From Toxonevra muliebris (taxonomy: Eukaryota > Arthropoda > Insecta > Diptera > Pallopteridae): a DNA stretch of 64,000 nucleotides. The stretch lies in contig OY829326.1 of NCBI GenBank assembly GCA_963691655.1, forward strand, positions 25,160,878 to 25,224,877. Direction: 5' to 3'. Positions 20,340-32,303 of this stretch are shown in pieces. Both the position numbers and the translations under genes were made by a program. The first letter of the stretch is position 1; the number at the start of each line of letters is the position of its first letter. The notes beneath the pieces are model-generated. The model saw nothing but the letters and a program-made list of their open reading frames with translations, was not told where the DNA came from and ran no database searches.

Positions 20340-21905
20340 TACTTCTTAAAAACATTTAAATTATAATATTAATCTGAATAAAAAAGCCATCATAGAAAAA
20401 AATTCGTTACAAAAATCGATACACAATTTTTTTCAAACGCTGTCTTAATAGCCCGGTTTTTTCGTCTTCGGATTAAGATTTAGTTCTTCATCATCATCAT
20501 CATTTTTTTTCTTTTCAATTATCTATACCATGTTTGGTTATAATCATAATATAACATTCTACCCTTTTCCTACTTGAAAATTTATTTTGTATAGAATGTG
20601 GCTAATATCAAATTTTGATAATTCTTGCGACAATTATTCTCCGTGTTACTACATATAAGTCTGCTTAATCGTATTGTAAGTAGCTTTCTTTGACAACACT
20701 CTTTAAAAATTTAATTGGATGGCCGATAGGGGTGGTTACCATCAAATATTAATAGTTTTTTGCAAAAATTATACCAACTCAGTATCACAAGTCTGATTAA
20801 AATTCTACAACGACTTATGCGATTTAAAACTTTTGGCCACAAAATCGTATCCCCTGGCCCAGTGTGCATTTTTAGAAAATTTGAATATGCATATTATTTA
20901 TAATATTCATAAAAAATTTTCGGATACATCTCGCATAATTCTTGCATAAATTAAATAAAATTGTTTGAATTAATTTATTTTTATAGTTTATGTCTGTTTA
21001 TTTATTTTTTTTTTTCTCGCATATAAAAATAATACCTACATTTCATGCAAATGTCATTTAATACCGTTATTAAAAAAGCAACATAATAACGCGTTGATGA
21101 CAAGTAAATATTAAATATGCATTTCGCCAAACGCTTTTAGAATTGTATTTTCGTGAATTATACAATATTCGTGAATGAAACTTAAAATATTTATATATTA
21201 AGTATGCACTTAATTTGAGATTTCATTGTATAAGAAATCGAATTCTTAGACGTCAACGAGTATAAATATTTATGGTAAGGGAAATAGCAGCTTAAATCAA
21301 GTAAAACCAAACAGAAATGTAGGTATGTTGGTAATTTTTAATTTTAAATTGGGAAAAGTTGAAAATTTTGGAAAAACATTCGATTATTTAGAATCTTAAT
21401 GAAATATATTAAAAATTACAATAATAATATTGTTGGTTAAGACAACACTTCCATCCCTTGTTGAGCAATTGTGTTTCCAAAAATCTCATTTAAACGCAAC
21501 GTCTACAAAAAAAATTTAAAAAATTAATACTTTGTGGTTGACTCCATGCTTAACTCAGACCGATGAATATCAACCAGAAACCTGTCTTTTTTCAGGAATA
21601 GTTCTGTGTCCATAAAAAAAGTGACTATAAGTTGTACCCAATTTCATCCCCTTTTAACCCCATCTTTCACCGCTCCCTTCCCCCTACCCCTTCACTTTTC
21701 ACAATAAATTCTATAGATATCGTTTTCTTTTCCTTAGATTAAATTTGCATATTTCCTTCTAACTTTAACACAAACAACAATGTTCACACTAATTGAATGC
21801 AAGATGTCGCTTAAAAAACTTTATACTAAATATGTCAATTTTCATTTCCGATTTCAGCTACCACTAATGCTACGATTACAACAAACATTTGACATTTTTC
21901 AGTGT
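20340..21905. other. Intergenic AT-rich sequence
   Basis: No gene could be supported. A CAT-rich tract lies at 20487-20502, and a C-rich tract at about 21645-21695 may be the decayed end of a MITE related to the one that follows at 21910. Confidence 0.45.
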
Positions 21906-21909
21906 CGAC

Positions 21910-22062
21910 CACTAGCGGATCCATAAATTTCCTAAGGGGAGAGATTTAATTTGTTCGTCCCTTTAAAATTTGTTTAATTCATAACCAACGTTCAAAAAGG
22001 AAGAGAGTGTAGGAGCGGTGGTTAACCCCAACCAACCCCCTCTTGGTATCAACAATCATTTG
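21910..22062 (+). mobile_element. Short MITE, CACTAGCGGATCC family
   Basis: The copy starts CACTAGCGGATCC at 21910, followed by TTTCCTAAGGGGAGAG, TTCATAACCAACG and GGTTAACCCCAACC, in the same order as the copies at 5720-5890 and 48026-48184. The right end has decayed and the boundary is approximate. Confidence 0.6.
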
Positions 22063-22069
22063 ACTAAAA

Positions 22070-24240
22070 TTTGTATTCACTGAAAAATGTCAAACGTTTG
22101 CTACTTTGTCAAATAATGCAATCAAAGCTTAAGTAGAAACAAGTTTTCTGCATATTTTTCGATTATTAAATATTAAAATAACAGAAATTTTGCATCACCA
22201 TAACGGAATATTTATTGGTCTTTTTGTTTTATTTTTGATATTTTTCTGATTTAGGAAACAGTTTCCAAAAAAAAATACAAAAACAAATAACTTTTAAAAC
22301 AAAATATTTTTGTAGTTGATTTACAAATCAAAAGCAGTTATTATGTTTTTTTTTGTTTTTGTATATTCTTTTAAGTTAAAATCAAGAAAATCTCAATGTT
22401 AGTCAAATCAGGCGGAAGTATTCATAAAAAAAGCAACAACGATGCAGAAGTCGTAGAAAAAAAAAGAAGAATTTTTAGAAGAAGTAAGTATGTATTTATT
22501 TTTAGGAATGAAATAAACAAAATTTTGCAGCGCAGTAACAAAACACCAACAACAAACCAAACACTTGGGAGGCAGCATACGTAGTTGAAGAAGAAGAAGC
22601 AAAAGAAGTAACAGCATCTTTCCTTTACTGTGATTTTAAATTAATGAGCTTTAATATCAATATTATTTATTATTTTATCAATACCTATTTAAAATATGAA
22701 TTAAATTTTAAAGCAAATGTAAATATTTCTTTTCTTCTACCTTTTGTTTTTGTTTATATAATATTTAAGTTTTTGCATAAAGTATATGAAAAAACTCATA
22801 AACTAAAATATAAAAATTTAATTTATTTGAAAACAAATTTTTTTTTGCATTCAACTAAATAATTTGTATTACTAATTTTAATAAAAGAAATGCATTCTCA
22901 TATTCTAACTGTATTCTATAATATTATCAACATTAGCAACATATTTGAGTTTTTATTTTTGCGATAGATTACTACTTTTTTGTTGTAGTTTTTTTTCTTA
23001 TAACTAGAACATTAACCCATTAAACACTGCCTTTGTTTTAAACAAGACTAACTTTAAAAAATCTATAAATAATCGTTCGATGTGCATCAACAGTTTTTTA
23101 TACCCCCGATTATTTCGTTTGCCTGTACCACAGGTGAATAAAAAATCCTTCTTGTTGTCGTTTAAAAGTAATTAATTAATATTTGGATCTTTAAGGGTTA
23201 TTCGAAAATTGGTGGTGCTTTAAAACCGAATCGAGAATTTTTCAAAGTTTTAATTGTTTCAAGTTTCAATCATAGTTTCCAAAACTAATCAGATATAGAT
23301 TGAAACGTATTTAAATATTACCAGTTTCTATCGAAAATACTAAAAAAAATTGGTTTTAGATTATAGCCACAATCGGCTTTTTCGAGCTTATATTTTATTT
23401 CGTAGGTTGCCTTCACCTCCAGAGTTTTTTTTCGAGTACCTCACTCTTACCCAACAATAATTTTTATTATTTTCAAGTTGCCTTGCTGCACAATTTAATA
23501 AGAATATTTGTTGTCTACTTCCTGTTCATGTCAAGTTCATGTTCCTGCTTACTGTTGTCCTCATTTCACATTATACCATAATATGCCAAAATAAACAAAA
23601 CTAGTAATTATTTTCCATCCCATATAATTCATAAACAGTTAATTTGAACACACTAATTAAACATGTCAAAAGGACAAAATAAACTTACTTAATTATTGGG
23701 TATTATTTATGTATTTAGTTTGTATATAATTTAAGCAGATTACTTATTGCGTAATACTTATTTTCTACTTCTCAATTACTTTATACTTAAATATAAGTAA
23801 ATATTATTGTAGAGATGATTAAAAATTACAAATAAAGCAGGATTTATATTGAAATTAAGGCCAAACAATTTAATAAATTTTCATTTGCTCTCCCTAAAAA
23901 AAAACAAACTTGTGAAATGTTAAACTAAAACTTTAATACGTAATGGCCCCAAAAAAACATACAAAATCGCATTCAAGCACATAATTTAACACAACATGAC
24001 TCAATGCAAGATACAGTCAGACAGACAGACGGCGGAAGCTACAGTGTTGCGTATTGATTAAAGATTTTCTTACTTACTATTTAGTTCGAAAATCTGATTT
24101 ATTTTGTTGTAATTACAAACATTCAAGGACAACAGACAATAAATTGTGAGTTGGTAACAATTTCAAAAGCAACTGGCAACTAATGAAATCAACTGGAAGA
24201 AGCCGAAGAAGGAGAGAAAAAAGAAGCATAAAAGCATAAG
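22070..24240. other. Intergenic or intronic AT-rich sequence
   Basis: No supported gene. One ORF (22396-22584, +) contains an A-rich stretch and a GTAAGTATG donor-like site near 22480, but it has no recognisable domain. GAA-rich simple sequence lies at 22584-22612. Confidence 0.45.
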
Positions 24241-24248
24241 AAGATTAC

Positions 24249-24280
24249 CTTCTGTAGTTTCCGGCCAACTGCATTTTCAT
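24249..24280 (-). CDS. Candidate small exon, possible partner of 17463-17523
   Basis: On the minus strand, ATG at 24280-24278 opens 10 codons (MKMQLAGNYR) plus two bases, ending at AAG followed by GTAATC. Alternatively an acceptor-like AAAATGCAG would make a 20-nt exon, 24249-24268. The two leftover bases AG would complete an AGC codon with the first base of the candidate terminal exon at 17523, so the reading phase fits. The donor GTAATC is not ideal and the patch is short, so this could be coincidence. Confidence 0.25.
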
Positions 24281-24289
24281 ATCAGCATG

Positions 24290-25980
24290 TTCATATAGAA
24301 ATATTTCCGAAAATGTAACACGCTATGCCTCAAATGAACTGTATACGTAAAAGTACATATGACTTGACGTAGGTTCAAGGTATCACCAGCTGGAATTCCT
24401 GTTCATTTATTTAGTAATTCTTGTTTATTAAGTCAATGCATCTTGGTTATCATGAAGTAACGTGATTCATACGCACAGTAATGTAATGTGTCATTATTCA
24501 GAAGGAAGCTTATGATAGCTACATGCAACATAAGTATTTATATTGTATTGTATATTTCGAATTAATAAACACTTTGTTGTTGCCTGGAGATTAAATTCAG
24601 TGAGGGAACTGAATATGCATATATATAGGAAGTTGGTTGTTTCTAGAAACTTTTATTCTCTATGTTAGCCTAAAAATTATTATTATTATTATATATTCAA
24701 CTTCTATGTCATATATCTCTTTACTTTCCAAAACTGATTGGATTTTCATGTCTGTAAATTTTGTTTACAAAATATTTAATTTTTCATCTGTTAACCTCCA
24801 TTATAAATGGACTAATTCTATTCAGTTATTTTGTCTCCGTCCCCTATGTTGTTTACCTTAAGAAATACACAATTGAACAACAAGCCTGAAAATTTTTAGT
24901 TTTCTTAAATTTTCTTAACAAGAGTCGCACTGACTCATTTTATTCACTTGTTTTGTCTCCGATTTACTCTTAATATCCAATTCCAGTAGATTTTATATAT
25001 ATTTTATACAAATTTCAAAATAAAACTCTACTTTCTATCCATCAAACTGAAACCTTATTCTGGTATTTAACATAAGTACCACTGAAAAACCTATAGAATT
25101 TCAATAAATTAAACTAAGGAATTCAAATCATTGAGAATAACAATTGGGAAAAAATATACCTTAGCATTATAGGAAAAAGATTGCATTTTTCAATCCAAAC
25201 ACTGTAAATATAGAAAAAAAAAAGCAAGGGCAATGTGGAAAAGAAGTTTGCACTTTTTCAACCAAATCTAAAAATGTAAGCTGGTAAAGAAATTAGTAAG
25301 TAATTTACCAGTTACGGATATAGAAGGTTATATAGGTTCTTGTAGCAAAGCATTTCACAATTTCTATGATCTATTTCCAAGGTAAAGGAACGTGGAAAAT
25401 ATAACAATAGGATACATTTTATTCAGTTTTCGATTGGTTTATAATGGGTCTCGAGAATTTTAAGAATAATTGAGACGCTGAGACGCTGTGGTATAACTTC
25501 TACGTTCAGAAAAAAGTAGAATAATTTTACTTAAGAGCAAAAGCAAACCGAAATATATTCAGAGCAAAAGTGAAACGAAATATGTTCAAAGCGAAAACGG
25601 AATAAAAAACTATGCTGTTCCTGCTCTGAAAGAATTGTTATACCATTTTTGCTCTTACTTTTGAGGCGTTTCGTTTTCACTCTAAACCGTATTACTTATG
25701 CCATTCTTGCACTCACACTCTAAATTATTTCACTTTTGCTCTTATATAAATTTTAGCGCTTTTCCTCTCAGCCTGTCAATTTAAGGTCGCTGAGTATTAA
25801 AATTTTCTCTTTCCTATCTGGGATTTTCTTTATATCAACCCGAAACCAATAATTTGTTTTTTTTTTTGGTGGATTCAATTTTCTGCCTGAGGACAGAACC
25901 CGTTGAACTGGTACGTGACTCAAATTTAAGAACTAAATCACCGAAATGATCCATTTTATTAGAACATTTGAACATTTTTT
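24290..25980. other. Intergenic or intronic sequence with a small inverted and direct repeat cluster
   Basis: No gene could be supported. At 25524-25755, AGAGCAAAAG followed by AAACGAAATAT occurs twice in direct order. TTTTGCTCTTA with TCGTTTTCACTC occurs in the opposite order further on, so the block may be a decayed foldback element. Confidence 0.45.
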
Positions 25981-25984
25981 AAGA

Positions 25985-26068
25985 ATTCAACTCCATCTGG
26001 GAATCGAACCTGAGGCAGATGGAACTCCAGTCAAACACTCATCCACGAAGTAACCATTGTTGAACGTC
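25985..26068 (-). mobile_element. tRNA-derived SINE head
   Basis: In reverse complement the B box GGTTCGATTCCC (about 26001-26012) is preceded by TTCGTGGATGAGTG, which matches the A-box region of the second tRNA-like head of the SINE at 8182. It is a fragment or a related subfamily. No target duplication was found. Confidence 0.6.
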
Positions 26069-26654
26069 GTTGAGCTGTTTCTAAATTAGATAAGCAGCTT
26101 CTGTAGGAGATTAATTTGACGCTAAAATGGCAGTAACGTTTGGATAAGTAGCTATAGAAAGACGATCAGATTCAGGAGCTGGAAGTATTTTTTAATTTGT
26201 ATAACAGCCTTTGATGCGAAACTTTTTTGAACGCTTCTTGAATGTCCAAAAATATGGCAGAGCAATATTTTTTGCGTTCCAGAAAGTCAGTGACAATATT
26301 GATGATATTGCTCAGGAGTACCGTGCTTATGACGATTGGTGATTCGGAACTATATTATTATTTTCTTGTACTATATTATTAGCAATCTACTACTTCGCAT
26401 ATATTTTGGAGAATATTGCCAGCAAACTATAGGTCTAAATGAAGGCACTGAGTTTTCAGGTTTATTTGGTTTGGGTATCATTATTATTTCAGCACATTTC
26501 CATAGAGAAGGAAAGTGGTTTAATGAGCAAGATTATCCATTTTTCTTATAATTGAAAGTAAATCGTAATAATTAAAAACAACAATAACTAATTATGTTCA
26601 CCTTTTTGCCTGTTTAAGTTATTAAATTTTTTAAGTGTTTGAAAATCTTTTGGG

Positions 26655-26713
26655 GGACACAGGAATTTCACCCTGTTCCCCCCGCTCTCCCCCCCCTTGT
26701 ATCCGCTCCTGAA
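26655..26713 (-). mobile_element. hAT/MITE-type terminal fragment
   Basis: In reverse complement the edge reads CAGGAGCGGATACAAGGGGG, closely resembling the CACTAGCGGATCC ends. The partner end was not found, so only one terminus is called. Confidence 0.45.
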
Positions 26714-26742
26714 TTTACAATTATTTAAATAATAAAAGATTT

Positions 26743-27420
26743 CATTCTTTCAATCAAATCACAAAAAATTAAATCTGTTAAAAACTTCTCCAATCATTTA
26801 AATAAAAAACATTGCGATTTGTCAATCAATTTACAGAAAACTGACTTTGAAAAAATGACTATATTCTTTAGATCAAATCACAAAAATAAGAATTAAAGAG
26901 AGTTCCAAATCATTTGAATTCAAAATAATACATTCTTTCAAATCACAAAGAATGGTCTCTTCCAATCATTTTAATGAAAACTATTATATTCTTCTAATCA
27001 AGTTCCATAACATTGGAATTTGAAAAAATGCGAATTCAAAAGATATTCCCAATAATTAAATCAAAAATATTGCATTCTTTTAATCAAATCATAAATAATG
27101 GAAAGATTTTTCTAAATGAAACAAATCTATTCTTTCAAATAAATATCAAAGAATGGTCTGTCACTCATTTAAATCATCTTAGAATCGGTTTCAATCAAAT
27201 TATATAAAATTAAAATTTAAATAAGATTCTTCATCCAATTTAAATAAAAATATACTGTTTTCGTTCAATAAACTCACTGAAAATTAGCATTAGAAAAATC
27301 AATTCCCAATAATACTGGAAAATAATGACATAGAACGAAAATCTATATAAAATTTTCTAATAATTTAAACTTGCAGAAGATTAACCTTAAAATTCGATAT
27401 TGCTTGCATAAAATACAGAA
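26743..27420 (+). repeat. Degenerate minisatellite, units about 55-85 bp
   Basis: ATTCTTTCAATCAAATCACA-like starts recur at about 26743, 26868, 26931, 26989, 27074 and 27129. Each is followed by a segment with CCAATCATTTAAAT- or AATGG-like words. Units vary in length and sequence, indicating an old tandem array or a chain of diverged duplications. A 64-codon frame inside it (27013-27207) is probably a by-product. Confidence 0.55.
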
Positions 27421-27429
27421 ATTCCATAG

Positions 27430-30400
27430 TTTTTCTTAAGGGCAAAGGTATTTTCTTCGATTGGAAAACTTCGACCTATAATTCGACACTTCAGAAAAAT
27501 TACTCATGTGTAAATACATTCCAGCTTCATGAAATTTTCTATTTTTACAGTAATTAATTTGGCATATAAATCAAGGAAATGCATTTTAAATTACAAAATA
27601 AAAATTAAATTAAATTCAATGTTCAATATAATTAAAAATAAAAACGGAAATTTGTTTTTCATAAAAAAAAATGTCAGATTATTTTAAATATAAATAAATT
27701 GTAATTAAAATGTAATCCGCTGCTAAAGAGTAGAGATTTGCATAAATTTAGAACATTACTATTAACTCTTAATTTATGGTCAGCAGACAATGAAACTAAA
27801 ACACAATGACAAATAAAAAAATCCCAAATAATTAGTCACACACGCCGTCTTTATTATAAATTGCAATAAAAATTGTGATTAAATTATGAAATTTTTGGTA
27901 TTGTTTCAAAGCGACTTCAAAGTGGCATACTTGAGTGCAAACGTAATGCAATGTGACATTACCAAAAGTGAAGACTTTGGTTATTACTGACTCAGTCTCG
28001 AACTCATGCCACCGCGTGTCAATGATGGTTTCTTTGACATTTTCGCAGACACACCACACGCACACATTATTTTTAAATGCTGTTACTTTCATTAGAGACG
28101 CACACACACATATGCATACAGAAACACAAACACATATAAAAGTCAATTTGTTGTTTTGACATATTTGTAATCCAATTTTGGTAAATGCTGGATTACTTAT
28201 TTGCTCTTATGAACTTTAGCTTTAGAGATGAGTGTGCATCGTTGACGTTGCTGATGATGATGAAATTGTTTGACTCTGATGATGTCGATATTGATGATCA
28301 TATACATGCTTCTACTGGCTAACAACAACAGCAATATAAAACAACAATAACATCAACCTCAACTTTAAAGAACAAGGTGCGAATTATGCCGTTTATTGTG
28401 CCAAATATTCATTTAAGTTGTTTTTTTGGTAAACAAATTTTAAAATTTAAATATTTTAAGTGCTTGTATTTGTGTTTTGGTTTTTATTTCTTTGTCATTG
28501 TATAAAACTAATTTTTGTACTTTATTTTTTAAATTACACTATTGTCGTGTATATGTCGTTGGCATCAAATTTGTTTTTTATTGAAATTATTAAAGGTCGA
28601 TCAGTTTTAAAACCACAATAAGAAATAAATAAAATAATAATCGAAATAAAAACAAAAACAATTTCTTTTTGTGTAAAACTAAAAAAAATCTAAAATATTC
28701 TTTTTGTGTTTTGCGCAACTGATTAATTTACATATTCTGCTAATTTTAAATATGTACATTTTTAAATTTTATTTTATCCAAAGTTTTGACAGAATTTTTG
28801 AGCAAGCGACTAAGCGAATAAGTGTGCGACAAATAATAAAAATTTGGTACTCTTTAGAAATTTTTAGTGGAACGTACATAAATATATGCATTTAGAAGAC
28901 GCTCATAAGTATTTTTAAGCAATTTCGAAAAGAAATTCTCAATGAAAAGTTATAAAGGGTTGCCGAAGGATATCATTGCAGTTTTACTATTATTTATTTT
29001 AATTATTTTCGACCATAAGTATGAATTAAAACCCGTCTTCAAACCGGGTCCAACTCATTATGCTCAACGAAAGGGAAATTGCTTAGTTTTGCCACTTCCC
29101 GCCTAAAACTTCATCCAAAGAGAGCCATAAAGCTTGGTATCTCTTTTATATGCAGCAGTTGTAGTTAAATTTGGGAACAGCAATTCGTCCAGCAACAAAA
29201 TTAAGAATCACCAACACTTCGGAAGTATTCCTTGGGCAAATCAAGCCCTTAGATCTTCAGGCGGGTTAGCGAAAGATTAGCTAGACTAAAGAAGTAAAAT
29301 AGGTACTATCTTTTCGATAAAATCGACACTGGAAAAAGTTGGGTTTCTTAAGTTTTATTAGAGCGTTTTTCCCCAAATTATTGTTATCAAGTTCATTTTA
29401 AGTTAGTAACTTATACAGATTCAAAACTTTTCGATCCTTAAAAAGAACCCGGATGCCATCAATTCTGAATTCACCTACTTATTACTAATGGCACTAATCA
29501 TATTCATCTGAAATGAGGTCACGTTCTGTATTGCTAAGTGTAACTCAAAGGTTGCAATTGTTGTAGTCAACTCGCTGAAAGTTTTGGCTCAATATTTCTC
29601 ATAAAATATTTTTAGCTAAACCATTAATCAGAGATAACAAGTAGCTGTGAATTCCTTGAATTGCGGTGAATTTAGACTTGTGTGGGGAATGGAAGATTTC
29701 TGCGGGGAATATAAAAGTTTACTGAAATTAGCTTTGGACAAATTTTTTTCTTTAATAAATTTTAGTTTTCTTGTTGGTGTACAAGTAAAAAAACGGATCC
29801 AGGAGTCCGAGACTTTTTCTATAAGGTTTTCTGCAGAACTCATATACCGGATTAAAAGCGGCCCTACTATATATAAATGACTGCTCTTGATTATCGTCGG
29901 ATATTATAAGTTTTTTTTCAATCAGTCTACAAGCAGACATGTATCCGAAAATTCGCAGGTACCCGGAAATTCACGGTTACCTGGAGGGAAACGGATATTC
30001 GGAGCATAACTGGTACGCACCATAGTAGTACCAGGGTAATACCTGCAAACACCGGGTTTTCGAGTAAAAACCAGGTAAATGGTTGTCAAGAGCACTAATA
30101 TCAATCAATGCATGAACAGTGGAAGTAACAGCGTAATTAAGTGTCTACTCATTCAGATAAGCAGAAGTGGAGACAAATTTTTGAAATCAAATAATATCTT
30201 CAGGTTCCAAAAGGGTTTTTGAAAGCCTCGAAATTTTTGATTATAAATCACGATTTTTCAAAACTTGTTGGCCGTAAATTGTTTCGAAATTCCACAGCTC
30301 TGTTGCTCCTTATAAATACAAATATAATACAAAAAGAAGAAATTAAAGCGAGAGACATCCGAGCTTTTTTTGAACAAGCAAAAAGTTGCTACAAAATGTA

Positions 30401-32160
30401 GAGAAAGTGAACAACCCTTATACTCCGTCCAAAAATGGCTGAAAGAAGATGGCTAAGAAGCTGAAACTTCCTGAGAAATTTAATGAAAAAATAAGTGTTA
30501 AATACGAGTATCCAACAAATGAAAGGAAAATAATACAAATTTTTATTGGATCATGTAATATGAAAGGGAACGGAGGTTCTAATGAATTTAGGGAAAAAGT
30601 AATTTTTACTAGGCTGCAGTTAAATTTAATGCAATTTTACTGTCTCCAAACAAAGGTCAAACCTCTACAAATTGTAAGAGATATCAATGTATTTTTATTT
30701 TGATGTTTTCCCCTTTTTGAAGTAAATATCCACAAAACCTTGCAAAAACCCATAAAAATTCACATTACTCTTAATTGATTTTGCGAATAAGATAGTTGCT
30801 AGTATTTCCGCATAAATTTTTCATGCTGAACACGAATCCGGGAATAAAAACTTTTCATCCCTTTGAAACCCCAAAAACAGCGTTTTTGGGAATTTTTGAA
30901 AAATTATAGAGCTGAACTCTGTCGTGCTACAGATTTTGCTAATGCCATAAATTAAACATTCCCTTTCAAATGAGCTCTAACACCCTTAGAGCAGGGTGTG
31001 CGTTCATGTCTAAGGATGGAACGGATTTAATCGAAATTCATTATTAATATGTAAGAGAATATGAAAAAAATTGGCACCACTATCGATAATATAGAGACTA
31101 TGATCTTGGCATATAGACTAAGACATAAATCAGAACTATGCCCAGTTTTTAGAAACTCCCTGACCAGCCGCCTGCTTATACAAGGTGAAGCCAAAAGTTT
31201 GTAGTTTGTAACTTATTCGGTACGATCTAGTTTGTCAACTTTTCTGAGAATATTTTCCGTCTACCCTTAAGGAGAACTTAATGATTGTAAGAAATATTAC
31301 AAAATCTATGTAACATAGTATTATTTATTTAAGAAGTAACAAAATTTGTTCGTTCAAGATATTCAGCAAAAACAAAGTACATCTTTTATATAATTTTCAC
31401 AAATTTATTAATGTTTAAAAATAAAAATGACGATATGATGATATTTATTTTAACCTTACTAACCTCTTTGCTATTTTATTTCTTAAAACAAAAAGAGAGT
31501 CGTCAGCCTTTTTTGTAAACTTTATAAAAAAAAAAGAAATGACCTCCTTGAAGATTACAATAACACAACAATAATTTGGACAATCATAAATGTTAATTGA
31601 AATGTTAACAAAACCAAAAACACATTGCATTATTGTCATAAACTTGTTGTTGTTATTTTGGATTGTTACCTTAATTCAATAATCGAAGTTTAATTAGCCA
31701 CTTTAACAATAATTAAAGCTTATTAATTTTGTTTTTTTGTCTTTATTGTGTTAAAGATTCCTTCAAATGAAAGTGAATAACATACGTTAAAAACAAACCT
31801 TTTGAAATGTCAATGATGACTGTATATCTAAAAAAAAAATAATAATAAATATCAGGAAAAAAGAAAAATAAATAAACAAAAATACAATGCAGATCAATTT
31901 ATGTGGGTAAAACGTTGAAGTGCACACAGCATGAAGTCAAAGTTTATAAATGAAACGAGTTTCATACCTGCATATATTATTTTATATATACATATATATA
32001 TAAATAAAAAACAATTTTAATAAATTTATGAATGACTTTTTTGCAAAAAAAAAAATGTCCAAATATTAAATGAAACGATGAAGAAAATCCAAAAAGTCTG
32101 CTGTGGCAGTTGCATTTTTGTAAATTTTTGTTGGTAGTGACCAACATTATAAAAGGCATT
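27430..32160. other. Intergenic or intronic sequence
   Basis: No gene could be supported. The 104-codon minus-strand frame at 27832-28146 is largely created by a CA-repeat tract (28035-28138). The patch 29030-29270 is less AT-rich and may be old repeat sequence. At 29956-29983, CAGGTACCCG and CGGTTACCTG form a 10-bp stem with one mismatch, and similar GGTACC/ACCAGG words continue to 30085. Confidence 0.45.
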
Positions 32161-32164
32161 AATT

Positions 32165-32303
32165 CTTAGCAACGACATCATCATTATTGATACCATCATT
32201 ATCATGGTTATTGATACCATCATCATCACCATCGTCACCACCATTTTCACCGCTGTTACTACATACCATCATCAGTAACTACCATTGTCATCATCAAGAC
32301 CAT
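32165..32303. repeat. CAT/ATC-rich simple repeat
   Basis: The tract has irregular CAT trinucleotides with a repeated ATTGATACCATCATTATCAT-like unit (about 32186-32240). It generates open frames on both strands without being a gene. Confidence 0.85.

Noticed and set aside
22396..22480. Possible + strand first exon ending at GTAAGTATG
   Set aside because: The donor is good, but the coding part is A-rich, has no likeness to a protein family, and no partner exon was found.
27832..28159. Overlapping long frames on both strands
   Set aside because: Largely generated by a CA/TG repeat tract.
32026..32250. Met-rich minus-strand frame
   Set aside because: A by-product of the CAT repeat.
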